This document shows positions 6,109-12,679 of a stretch of 15,365 nt of DNA, in pieces. A program made the translations under genes and the position numbers. The notes under the pieces are model-generated. The model saw only the letters and a program-made list of their open reading frames with translations. It had not been told where the DNA came from and made no database searches. Each line of letters begins with the position of its first letter. Position 1 is the stretch's first letter. The stretch is from Spirochaetaceae bacterium. GTDB taxonomy: Bacteria > Spirochaetota > Spirochaetia > Treponematales > Breznakiellaceae. The stretch is taken from contig JAIRNN010000048.1 in assembly GCA_031257995.1 (NCBI GenBank), positions 1 through 15,365 on the forward strand, in the 5' to 3' direction.

Positions 6109-8052
6109 CTATTCGACGTATAGGATCAGGTCGCCTACGTTGCAATCGCCGGCCTTTGCCTGGGTGACGGCCTTGTAGTCGCCTGAGTTGGTGATGACGA
6201 CCTGGGTTTCGAGACTGAAGCCGGAACGGGCTATAATATCCTTGTCGTATTCGAGGATCAACTGGCCCGCCTTCACCGGATCGTCGTCTTTCACATGGGG
6301 CGTGAAACCCTTGCCGCCCAGCTTCACCGTGTCGATACCGCAGTGGATCAGCACCTCCACCCCGTCTGTCGAGACGATACCGATCGCGTGTTTCGTGTCA
6401 AACACCATGCTGACCGTCCCGTCGCAGGGCGCGAAAATCTTCCCGCCGAGCGGCATGAAGCACACCCCTTTCCCGACCGCCTCTTGCTGGTGGGCGGGAT
6501 CGGCGGACTGCGTAATCGGCAAAACCCGGCCCTTCACCGGCGCGTAGACCTTCTTCGCCTTCGCCGTGTTCACCTGCGACGTGTTGATGACCGCCGCTTC
6601 CGCCGCCTTCAATTCCGCCTCGTCCGGCTTGTAGGTGAGGTAGACCAGAATGAAGGTGAGCCCGACCGCCAGCAAACTGGCGCCCAGCGCTATCCCCAGG
6701 TTCATCGCGGCATGGGGAAAGTTTGGAATCAGGTACGCCGGATACGCGAACACGCCCATCGCGCCCATACCGGAGGCGATACCGCGCCCGTCAGACACGA
6801 GGAGGTTGCCCGCGAAGGCCGCCAACGCGCCCGCCCCCGCCCCGCAGAAACAGGCGGTAAAGAACGGCCGCTTCTTGGGCAGCGTAAAGCCGTAAATAAT
6901 CGGCTCTGTGATGCCAAAGACCCCCGCGACCCCGGCGGCAAGCGCGGCGGACTTTCGTTCCGCGTTCTTCATCCTGACCGCCATCGCCAGTACCGCGCCC
7001 AGTTGCGCGATGACCGCAATTTGGGTGTAGGCCGCGATGACCGACACGCCTGAGTTGCCCCAGAGCGGGTTCGGGGCAGCCGCCTCCTGTATGAAGATGG
7101 GGACAATCGCCCAGTGGAGGCCGAAGACCACCAGCGCCTGCCAGAAGCCGCCGATGATGAGTCCCAAGAGGATCGGCCCTGCGAAGCGTATCTCGACAAT
7201 CGCCTTGATCCCGTTCTGAATCCCTAAACCCACCACGCCGAAGACTGGTCCGACAATAAGAAACATCAACGGAATGGTTATCAACAGTGTGAAGAAGGGC
7301 GCGATGAAGTTCTTGATTGCCGAGGGAAGGGTCTTTCGGAAGTACTGGTACAGCTTGGCCGCGCCGTAGACCGCGAAAATCGAGGGCAGCACGGTGCCGG
7401 AATAGCGCATCATGACCAGCATATTCGCGCCCAAGAACGGGTGGACACCCCACGGGCCGAAAGGATAGAACGCGACAATATCGGGGTAGACCAGTGCCGC
7501 GCCGATCACCATGCCAATAAGCGGGTCAAGTTTGAACTTTTGCGCCGAGGTATAGGCGACCATGATAGGGAGGAAGTACATGAGCGCGTCCCCCGCCGCA
7601 TACAGCACCGTGTACGAGGTGTCGCCTGAAGCCACCCAGCCGGGGAAGCATATCTGCAAGATTGAGATAAGCCCCTTGATGATACCGATGCCCATCAATG
7701 CCGGAAGTATCGGGGTAAATACGCCGCTTATCGTGCCGATCAGCATATTCCCAAGGTTCTGCTTGCCGCCGCCGTCATCTGTCCCTGCCGCGCCGCTGGT
7801 CGAAACGCCCCGCTTGCCCAGCTCCTCGTACACCTCGTGTACATCGTTCCCGATGACCACCTGGTACAACCCGCCCGCCTTGACCACACTGACCACGCCG
7901 CTGGCGCCCTTCACCGCGTCGTCGTCCGCCTTCGATTGGTCGGCCAGCGTGAACCGGAGCCGCGTCGCGCAGTGCACCACGCTCCGCACATTCTCTTTGC
8001 CGCCCACGCCGTCTAAAACGCCCTGCGCCGTCTTTCCAAAATCCTTTGCCAT
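6109..8052 (-). CDS. bglF: PTS EIIBCA permease, beta-glucoside type
   Basis: A 647-residue permease with domains in the order EIIB (about 1-85, phosphorylated Cys28 in VVHCATRLRF), EIIC (about 110-475, with FGITEPIIYG) and EIIA (about 510-647). In EIIA, His570 in EVLIHCGIDTV is the expected phosphate acceptor and His555 in TKHAIG its partner. The B-C-A order and the licT gene 16 bases upstream are typical of beta-glucoside permeases (BglF/BglP). I set the start at the ATG at 8052, where the EIIB domain begins and AAGGAG lies 9 bases upstream; a start at 8112 would add 20 odd residues overlapping licT. It may also supply EIIA for the EIIBC gene that follows. Confidence 0.92.
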   Translation of the reverse strand: MAKDFGKTAQGVLDGVGGKENVRSVVHCATRLRFTLADQSKADDDAVKGASGVVSVVKAGGLYQVVIGNDVHEVYEELGKRGVSTSGAAGTDDGGGKQNLGNMLIGTISGVFTPILPALMGIGIIKGLISILQICFPGWVASGDTSYTVLYAAGDALMYFLPIMVAYTSAQKFKLDPLIGMVIGAALVYPDIVAFYPFGPWGVHPFLGANMLVMMRYSGTVLPSIFAVYGAAKLYQYFRKTLPSAIKNFIAPFFTLLITIPLMFLIVGPVFGVVGLGIQNGIKAIVEIRFAGPILLGLIIGGFWQALVVFGLHWAIVPIFIQEAAAPNPLWGNSGVSVIAAYTQIAVIAQLGAVLAMAVRMKNAERKSAALAAGVAGVFGITEPIIYGFTLPKKRPFFTACFCGAGAGALAAFAGNLLVSDGRGIASGMGAMGVFAYPAYLIPNFPHAAMNLGIALGASLLAVGLTFILVYLTYKPDEAELKAAEAAVINTSQVNTAKAKKVYAPVKGRVLPITQSADPAHQQEAVGKGVCFMPLGGKIFAPCDGTVSMVFDTKHAIGIVSTDGVEVLIHCGIDTVKLGGKGFTPHVKDDDPVKAGQLILEYDKDIIARSGFSLETQVVITNSGDYKAVTQAKAGDCNVGDLILYVE

Positions 8053-8068
8053 CTCTCCAGTCTCCTTG

Positions 8069-8926
8069 TCAGTTTCTTTTATCAGAACCGTTATGCACGG
8101 TAATTCTGTCAATGTAGAGCGTCAGGAATGAAACATCGTTGCCTGAAAGCCGCCAGCCGTATTCTTTTTCGATGAACCGGGCCACCTTTTCGGCGCAGGC
8201 AAACGGGCGCGCGTACCGTTTCCGCAACAAATCGTACAGCACCGTGTCCTCCTCGGCTTGCCGCTCGCGGTCGGGATAGATGAAGCGCATCACGGTGTTG
8301 CGGAGCAGCGCGACCAGCCCGCTGAAATCGAGGGTGCTCTCGTCAAAAACCGTCTTGTAATGCTTCTCAATGATCTCCACCGACTGCTGAATGATGTTCG
8401 ACATCTTGATCGTGTTGGGCATATCCGCCGCATCGGACTCGGCGTTGATAAAGTGCAGAGTAATCGCGGCGGCCTCGGCGCGGGGGAAATCGATGCCCGT
8501 CTCCGCCTTGATCACGCCCAACGCCTCTTCGCCCACGGCAAACTCGGCGGGATAGATGTGCTTGATATCCCACATGAGCGGCATCTGAATGTCAAGGTGG
8601 TCGTGCTGCCGCTTGATGGCGAAGCTCAAGTGGTCGGCCAGCGCGATGACGATGCTCTGGTTCAACGCCTGACCCAGCCGCGCCCGCCCCAAATCGACAA
8701 TTTTGCTTGCCAGAATAACGTGTTCGTAGGGCAGGTCGGCGAGAATATCCTGAAAGCGGCCCAACTGAAGGGCCTCCTGCGGCACAAAGACCTTCTCCAC
8801 GAGGCCCATGTCCACCTCGCCGCCCGGCTTGAGACTAAACCCCAGTCCCTTGCCCAGCGCGATAACCTGCTGGCCCTTGTCCTCCGCGAAAATGATATTG
8901 TTGTTGCATTTACGGATATTCGTCAT
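8069..8926 (-). CDS. licT: LicT/BglG-family transcription antiterminator
   Basis: A 285-residue regulator: RNA-binding CAT domain (residues 1-55, with CNNNIIFAEDKG and GKGLGF), then PRD1 and PRD2. Such proteins bind a RAT hairpin in the leader RNA when the inducing sugar is being imported. PRD1 keeps both regulatory histidines, His99 (ADHL) and His158 (TLHFINA). PRD2 appears to have lost both: Leu207 and Tyr271 stand where His is expected. The ATG at 8926 has AGG 8 bases upstream; the GTG at 8932 would have almost no spacing. Its leader carries a RAT site, so it probably controls itself and the PTS gene 16 bases downstream. Confidence 0.9.
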   Translation of the reverse strand: MTNIRKCNNNIIFAEDKGQQVIALGKGLGFSLKPGGEVDMGLVEKVFVPQEALQLGRFQDILADLPYEHVILASKIVDLGRARLGQALNQSIVIALADHLSFAIKRQHDHLDIQMPLMWDIKHIYPAEFAVGEEALGVIKAETGIDFPRAEAAAITLHFINAESDAADMPNTIKMSNIIQQSVEIIEKHYKTVFDESTLDFSGLVALLRNTVMRFIYPDRERQAEEDTVLYDLLRKRYARPFACAEKVARFIEKEYGWRLSGNDVSFLTLYIDRITVHNGSDKRN

Positions 8927-8929
8927 CTT

Positions 8930-8966
8930 CACTACCTATTCTGCCCGCGCCCTCAAACAGGTAATG
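8930..8966 (-). promoter_or_regulatory. Possible anti-Shine-Dalgarno helix before licT
   Basis: On the minus strand CATTACCT (8966-8959) can pair with AGGTAGTG (8937-8930) over 8 base pairs, one of them G-U, across a 21-base loop. The right arm includes the licT Shine-Dalgarno. The left arm overlaps the 3' strand of the RAT hairpin, so the two folds exclude each other. This is read by eye; no energy was computed. Confidence 0.45.
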
Positions 8967-8991
8967 CCCGGCCTTGCGCCGGTAACAATCC
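8960..8991 (-). promoter_or_regulatory. RAT antiterminator site for LicT
   Basis: The minus-strand sequence begins GGATTGTTAC, has a perfect CCGGC-GCAAG-GCCGG stem-loop, and ends GGCATTACC. This follows the known LicT/BglG ribonucleic antiterminator pattern (GGATTGTTACTG...GGCAAAACC). It starts about 3 bases after the predicted transcription start and lies 33 bases before the licT ATG. Confidence 0.85.
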
Positions 8992-9000
8992 TACTCTTCT

Positions 9001-9029
9001 ATTATCCACCGGGATTTTCCGCTTGTCAA
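9001..9029 (-). promoter_or_regulatory. Sigma70-type promoter of licT and the PTS locus
   Basis: On the minus strand TTGACA (9029-9024) and GATAAT (9006-9001) are separated by 17 bases. The -35 is perfect and the -10 has five of six consensus bases. The predicted start is near 8994, just before the RAT. This is the clearest promoter of the sugar locus. Confidence 0.8.
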
Positions 9030-9100
9030 GAAAAATCTTTCGTTTTTGGACGAATTTCGTGATTTTTTTGGGGGATGGGGTATTGCATGAAGGGGGATTA

Positions 9101-9111
9101 GGGGGGGGGGG
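9101..9111. repeat. Poly-G tract (G11)
   Basis: Eleven consecutive G residues, about 70 bases upstream of the licT -35 box and 175 bases upstream of its start codon. It is the same length as the tract at 1251-1261. Confidence 0.9.
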
Positions 9112-9115
9112 AAAG

Positions 9116-9138
9116 TGTCGGCAATGTGGTTGCCGACA
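9116..9138. repeat. Perfect 9-bp hairpin beside the G11 tract
   Basis: TGTCGGCAA-TGTGG-TTGCCGACA is a perfect inverted repeat with a 5-base loop. On the minus strand it is followed by CTTT and the C11 run. It could be a poor terminator for the upstream RAYT-like gene or a protein binding site. Confidence 0.55.
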
Positions 9139-9536
9139 TCTTGATTCTGCCTGCTCTCTGGTCGATAGGGACGCGCTTTTCTCCGTTTATACGTTATTCC
9201 CTTTGCGGGGGACAGGCTTCTCCGGCGGCCATCTTTGAGCGGGGGCTGTCCTCTCGGCGGCGGGGGCTGTCCCCGCAGAGGGAGATGCCGGAAAACCGCT
9301 CAAGTTTTGAGCTTGTACCGGAACGGGAGCCGGCAATTGCCGCAATGTTCCCCTGCCGCATGGTTGCAACGGTCCGCAGATTACCCGTTCATCGGCGGGC
9401 AATCGTGATTCGGCCGTGGTTGAGGCCGTGATAGGGGACTTGTGGTTGAGGCGGGGGCAGACCTCCCCTGCGGCCATCTTTGGGCCGTGTGATTGAGGCT
9501 GGCTGGACACCTCCTTTTGGCCGTGATCCGGGGCGG

Positions 9537-10043
9537 TTAGGCGGGCGGGGGCGGCGGTTTGGGGGCGTTTTTCACCGAAACCACGGTCGTTATCGTCACC
9601 CCGGGCAAGCGGGGGCTGACCCAAGTCAGCGTGTAGGTGGTGTCCGCCGGTATCGGCTTGTCCGCCTCCACGTTTACTGCCTCCCAGTCCACCTCTTTCG
9701 CCGACTCAGGCGGCCCTTCCCACAAGATCTCCGACTCATACCGGTCCCCCCAGACGTGCCCCTTCCTCCCCGTCAGCCAGTTGAACCGGGCCGAGAACGT
9801 CTGCTTAATCCACTGCATAATCAGCGGCAGTTCCAAGCCGTCTGTGGGCTTGATGTAGAACGTGAGCAGTGCCCCTTCAAGTTTAAGCCCGCGTAACTCG
9901 AATCCGAAACGCTTTTTCGCCTCGCGGAGTACTCGATAGAGCAACACCACGGCGATCGGCAACTGGAAGAGCGGTTCGGCGATGTTTATCTCCGTTCCCA
10001 CCGCATACCAGACATTTTTCGCCAGTTCTCTAGGTTTACGCAT
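9537..10043 (-). CDS. Degenerate IS200/RAYT-like (Y1 transposase-derived) protein
   Basis: A 168-residue protein whose first 110 residues follow the Y1/RAYT transposase pattern: MRKPREL start, WYAVGTEIN where YHVxxRxN is usual, a helix with EAKKRFGF, IMQWIKQTFSARFN, and GRKGHVWGDRYESEIL (about 92-107). The HUH motif (normally NHxHxx) is replaced by GALLTFYI at 57-64, so both metal-binding histidines are gone. The usual C-terminal tyrosine helix (YIxxNPVxA) is replaced by an unrelated tail ending in KPPPPPA. It is therefore unlikely to cut DNA. The ATG at 10043 has AGGAGG 8 bases upstream, so it still looks expressed. Function unknown; a domesticated DNA- or RNA-binding role is one guess. Confidence 0.65.
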   Translation of the reverse strand: MRKPRELAKNVWYAVGTEINIAEPLFQLPIAVVLLYRVLREAKKRFGFELRGLKLEGALLTFYIKPTDGLELPLIMQWIKQTFSARFNWLTGRKGHVWGDRYESEILWEGPPESAKEVDWEAVNVEADKPIPADTTYTLTWVSPRLPGVTITTVVSVKNAPKPPPPPA

Positions 10044-10200
10044 ATACAATGCCTCCTACACCCTATATAAGGCGTTGACTCGCCGTTTTGCTTTAGTCTG
10101 GCACAAAAAAAGGGTGAAAAAAGATGAGAAAAGTTATGGAATTACGGATTTTCGCGGATTAGGAGGGGTGTGGTGTGAAAGAGCCGCGTTCATCCGTTCA

Positions 10201-10274
10201 ATCCGTGTCGCCATGTATAGCAACACGGATAAACACAGACAACCTCACATAGCGCCATACATGGCGATGCGGAT
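10201..10274. repeat. Nested inverted repeats
   Basis: TCGCCATGTAT (10208-10218) is the exact reverse complement of ATACATGGCGA (10257-10267), and the outer ATCCG/CGGAT also pair. Alternatively ATCCGTGT (10201-10208) pairs perfectly with ACACGGAT (10223-10230). The two folds compete for the same left arm. Confidence 0.7.
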
Positions 10275-10319
10275 ACAAGCAGGTTTTTCACCGCAGTTCT
10301 CGTTTAATCTGTGTACCAA

Positions 10320-10369
10320 TTCATCTGTGGTTAAATGTGATTGAATGTTCATCTGTGGTTAAATGTGAT
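10320..10369. repeat. 22-bp direct repeat, period 28
   Basis: TTCATCTGTGGTTAAATGTG plus AT occurs at 10320-10341 and again at 10348-10369 with no mismatch. The core TGTGGTTAAATGTG also occurs on the minus strand at 5576-5563, in the leader of the EIIBC gene. Confidence 0.85.
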
Positions 10370-10420
10370 ATTGTTGTGATATTGTTGTGGTTTAGTGGTT
10401 TTTATAAAAATTACAGATCG

Positions 10421-10834
10421 CTACATACCGCGAAGCTCGTTGTCGAGACGCGCCCTGCTCTCGTTATCAATCACGCCCTTGTCAAGAAGTATCCCGTTCA
10501 AAACACCGAGGTAGTTTTTAAGATGCCCAAAATGATTAACCGTTATCGTTTGAAGCTCGGTTCTAAATTCATTCCTCATGTTGTCAACCTCGTTGCGCAG
10601 GCCATCAACTTCGCTACGCAAACCGTCAATCTTTGCCCCCAAGTCATCAAAGCGTTTTTCCAGCGAGACATTCAAAACCATCTGTTTGAAGCCGTACTTC
10701 AGGAAATTGACACCGTGCATAGCGAACCCCACGATGCAGACCATCACTGCGGCGAGGGCAACGGCCAAGAGAAGGGCAAGCGCCACCGGCGGAAAACCGT
10801 TTGTGACATTGTTCAAGAACTCCCACTCATCCAT
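10421..10834 (-). CDS. Small membrane protein with coiled coil, function unknown
   Basis: I do not recognise this 137-residue protein. It has a short polar N-terminus (MDEWEFLNN) and one strong transmembrane segment at about 16-38. A basic/aromatic stretch follows, then a coiled coil (about 58-100) built on heptads IDGLRSE, VDGLRNE and VDNMRNE, and a charged C-terminus. It may oligomerise at the inner membrane with the coiled coil in the cytoplasm. No Shine-Dalgarno precedes the ATG; a near-consensus promoter ends 6 bases before it, so the mRNA is probably leaderless. Downstream it has no close partner; deoC diverges from it upstream. Confidence 0.75.
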   Translation of the reverse strand: MDEWEFLNNVTNGFPPVALALLLAVALAAVMVCIVGFAMHGVNFLKYGFKQMVLNVSLEKRFDDLGAKIDGLRSEVDGLRNEVDNMRNEFRTELQTITVNHFGHLKNYLGVLNGILLDKGVIDNESRARLDNELRGM

Positions 10835-10840
10835 AGATAA

Positions 10841-10869
10841 AATATAAATAATTTATGTGGTTTCGTCAA
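10841..10869 (-). promoter_or_regulatory. Strong promoter giving a leaderless mRNA
   Basis: On the minus strand TTGACG (10869-10864) and TATATT (10846-10841) are 17 bases apart. The ATG starts 6 bases after the -10, so the expected +1 falls on its A. An A-rich stretch upstream of the -35 (about 10870-10900) resembles an UP element. Confidence 0.7.
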
Positions 10870-10948
10870 GTGTTTTTTTCATTTTTTTCATTTTCAGGCG
10901 ATTTTTTCTTATATCCACTTTCCACTTCCCGCATGGTTTCGCGGTCCC

Positions 10949-10977
10949 TTGACGTTTCTCCGGTTTGTCGTTATGTT
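10949..10977 (+). promoter_or_regulatory. Promoter of deoC
   Basis: TTGACG (10949-10954) and TATGTT (10972-10977) are 17 bases apart. The predicted start is near 10984, only about 13 bases before the chosen ATG, so the leader is very short but keeps AAGGAG. Confidence 0.5.
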
Positions 10978-10996
10978 GGCGGCAAGGAGAATGTTC

Positions 10997-11659
10997 ATGG
11001 ATAATGCGGCAATCTTTTCCCATGTGGACCACACCTTGCTTGCGGCTTTTGCCTCGTGGGGAGAAATCGAGAAGTTGTGCCGGGAGGCGGTGGAGTATAA
11101 GACCGCGTCGGTTTGTGTGCCGCCGTCTTATGTAAAGCGTATCGCCGGCGCGTTCGAGGGGCTGAATATTTGCACCGTCATTGGGTTTCCGCTGGGGTAC
11201 AGTGTAACGGCGGCGAAGGAGGCCGAGATGAAGGCAGCCATTGCGGACGGGGCGCGGGAAGTGGATATGGTGGTCAACGTAGGCGACGTGAAAAACGGCG
11301 CGTTTGACGCGGTTGCCGCCGAGATAGGCGTGTTGAAGAAGGCCGCTGGGGACCATATTCTCAAGGTGATCGTCGAAACCTGCTATCTCTCTATGGAAGA
11401 AAAAATCGCGCTGTGTAAATGCGTGACGGATAGGGGCGCGGACTATATCAAGACTTCGACCGGTTTCGGGACGGTGGGGGCAACGCTGGATGACGTATTG
11501 CTGTTCAAGAAGCACATCGGGCCCGGGGTGAAAATCAAGGCCGCCGGCGGTATCCGCAGCCGCGAAGACATGATCGCCTATTTGGAAGCGGGTTGTGACC
11601 GGCTGGGGACGAGTTCCGCCATCAAACTGCTCACAGGCGGCCAGGCCGGCGGGTATTAA
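10997..11659 (+). CDS. deoC: Deoxyribose-phosphate aldolase
   Basis: A 220-residue class I aldolase that splits 2-deoxyribose 5-phosphate into glyceraldehyde 3-phosphate and acetaldehyde in deoxynucleoside breakdown. The Schiff-base Lys152 is in DYIKTSTGFG. Lys181 in KAAGGIR and Asp90 in REVDMVVN complete the known catalytic set. The length is normal for the shorter DeoC type. I chose the ATG at 10997 because AAGGAG (10984-10989) is 7 bases upstream; the ATG at 10991 would be only 1 base from it. A cytidine deaminase gene follows after 38 bases, so the pair forms a nucleoside salvage unit. Confidence 0.95.
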   Translation: MDNAAIFSHVDHTLLAAFASWGEIEKLCREAVEYKTASVCVPPSYVKRIAGAFEGLNICTVIGFPLGYSVTAAKEAEMKAAIADGAREVDMVVNVGDVKNGAFDAVAAEIGVLKKAAGDHILKVIVETCYLSMEEKIALCKCVTDRGADYIKTSTGFGTVGATLDDVLLFKKHIGPGVKIKAAGGIRSREDMIAYLEAGCDRLGTSSAIKLLTGGQAGGY

Positions 11660-11697
11660 CCCGGCTTAAAGCGGCTGGGCAGTCAATTGGGATCGTT

Positions 11698-12111
11698 ATG
11701 GACGAAAGAGCCTTGATTCGTGAGGCGGTTGCGGCGCGGCGGATGTCTTACGCGCCCTATTCTTCGTTTATGGTAGGGGCGGCCTTGTTCTGCGGGAACG
11801 GCGCGGTTTACCGGGGTTGCAACATCGAGAACGCCGCCTACGGGCCGTCCAACTGCGCGGAACGCACGGCATTTTTCAAGGCGGTTTCCGAAGGCGAGCG
11901 GGATTTTGCGGCGATTGCCGTTGCAGGCTGGCCGAAAGACGGCAAACCGGGCTTTGCTTGGCCCTGTGGTGTCTGCCGCCAGGTGATGGCCGAATTCTGC
12001 GACCCTGCCTCCTTCCGCATCATCGTCGGCACGGACGAGGACAACTACACCGTGCGGACACTGGCCGAGCTTTTACCGGAAGGATTCGGCCCCGCCTCAC
12101 TGGGGATCTAA
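11698..12111 (+). CDS. cdd: Cytidine deaminase
   Basis: A 137-residue homotetrameric-type cytidine deaminase. It converts cytidine and deoxycytidine to uridine and deoxyuridine. Zinc ligands Cys53, Cys90 and Cys93 and the catalytic Glu55 are visible in SNCAERTAFF and WPCGVCRQVMAEF. The substrate-binding segment GCNIENAAYG lies at 40-49. It follows deoC with no visible terminator or promoter between. The ribosome site is weak (GGGA about 8 bases before the ATG), so it may depend on read-through from deoC. Confidence 0.95.
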   Translation: MDERALIREAVAARRMSYAPYSSFMVGAALFCGNGAVYRGCNIENAAYGPSNCAERTAFFKAVSEGERDFAAIAVAGWPKDGKPGFAWPCGVCRQVMAEFCDPASFRIIVGTDEDNYTVRTLAELLPEGFGPASLGI

Positions 12112-12174
12112 TCACGGGTTTTTATTGCGGTTAACCACTTGAAATCGGAATTACTGTTTGCGCAATGCGTCCCC

Positions 12175-12203
12175 TTGCATAACTTGCGCGATTAGGGTAT
12201 CAT
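12175..12203 (+). promoter_or_regulatory. Promoter of the yajC operon
   Basis: TTGCAT (12175-12180) and TATCAT (12198-12203) are exactly 17 bases apart, 30 bases before the yajC ATG. I see no hairpin terminator after cdd, so some read-through from the salvage genes is also possible. Confidence 0.6.
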
Positions 12204-12232
12204 TGGGTATCTTTATCAAGAAGGAATGTTAT

Positions 12233-12679
12233 ATGAAGGACTTTTTTTTGCATGTACTGATGGGCGCATCCCCGGCGGGAGCGGAAGGAGCGGGCGGAGC
12301 TGCCGGGCTTGTCAGCTTTTTTCCGTTTATTATCATTATCGCGATTTTTTACTTTCTGATTATCCGCCCGCAGAATAAAAAGCAGAAAGAAACACAGCGG
12401 ATGCTGGGCGCGTTGAAAAAGGGCGACAAGGTGGTAACGATCGGCGGCATTCACGGGACGATCGCTTCTATGGACGGTACCGAAGTGGTCGTGAAGGTTG
12501 ACGACAACACCAAGATCAAGTTCCTCCGCAGCGCGATCTCCAATGTGCTGAACGCCAAGGACGAGAAGGCGGAGAAAACCGAAAAAATCGAAGAAAAAAA
12601 GGATGACAAGGTAGAGACACCGGTTCAGGCAGGGGCAACCGGGGCAACCGGGGAGAACGTTGAAGCGAAAAACGCTTGA
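12233..12679 (+). CDS. yajC: Preprotein translocase accessory subunit YajC
   Basis: A 148-residue protein with one strong transmembrane segment (about 27-44, VSFFPFIIIIAIFYFLIIRP). The YajC signature follows: RPQNKKQKETQRMLGALKKGDKVVTIGGIHG and a beta-rich cytoplasmic domain. YajC associates with SecD and SecF at the inner membrane and supports protein export. The ATG at 12233 is preceded by AAGGA 7 bases upstream; a longer frame from 12158 has no such site. The C-terminal 45 residues are a Lys/Glu-rich and Gly/Ala-rich tail longer than usual. Unlike many genomes, secD and secF do not follow; two uncharacterised genes do. Confidence 0.92.
   Translation: MKDFFLHVLMGASPAGAEGAGGAAGLVSFFPFIIIIAIFYFLIIRPQNKKQKETQRMLGALKKGDKVVTIGGIHGTIASMDGTEVVVKVDDNTKIKFLRSAISNVLNAKDEKAEKTEKIEEKKDDKVETPVQAGATGATGENVEAKNA

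Larger units (their letters stand above)
9030..9536. other. Roughly 500-bp spacer upstream of licT, no gene supported
   Basis: Between the licT promoter and the next gene I see a G11 tract, a perfect 9-bp hairpin (9116-9138), and short GC-rich repeats. CGGCGGCCATCTTTGAGC near 9221 and TGCGGCCATCTTTGGGCC near 9469 are similar. GCGGGGGCTGTCC occurs twice (9239 and 9261), and its second copy can pair with GGGGGACAG near 9208. The open minus-strand frame at 9187-9624 is low-complexity and matches nothing I recognise. Confidence 0.5.
10044..10420. other. Spacer of REP-like repeats, no gene seen
   Basis: This 377-bp stretch between two minus-strand genes is packed with short repeats: nested inverted repeats at 10201-10274, a 22-bp direct repeat (10320 and 10348), and a GATATTGTTGT tandem (10367-10388). 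Words of the type CATCYGTG and CACGGAT recur, a pattern I associate with dispersed intergenic repeats in many bacteria. Confidence 0.6.

Noticed and set aside
5800..6178. Plus-strand frames over array 2
   Set aside because: Same low-complexity effect as array 1, and they run into the EIIBCA gene on the opposite strand.
9187..9624. Minus-strand 145-residue frame upstream of licT
   Set aside because: Composition is Pro/Ala/Arg-rich without domains, it overlaps the end of the RAYT-like gene, and no convincing ribosome site was found.
10853..11515. Minus-strand 220-residue frame antisense to deoC
   Set aside because: A shadow of a clear deoC gene; its His/Arg-rich product has no domain.
12112..12174. 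Terminator after cdd
   Set aside because: There is a short T run (GGGTTTTTATT) but no stem before it that I can fold.
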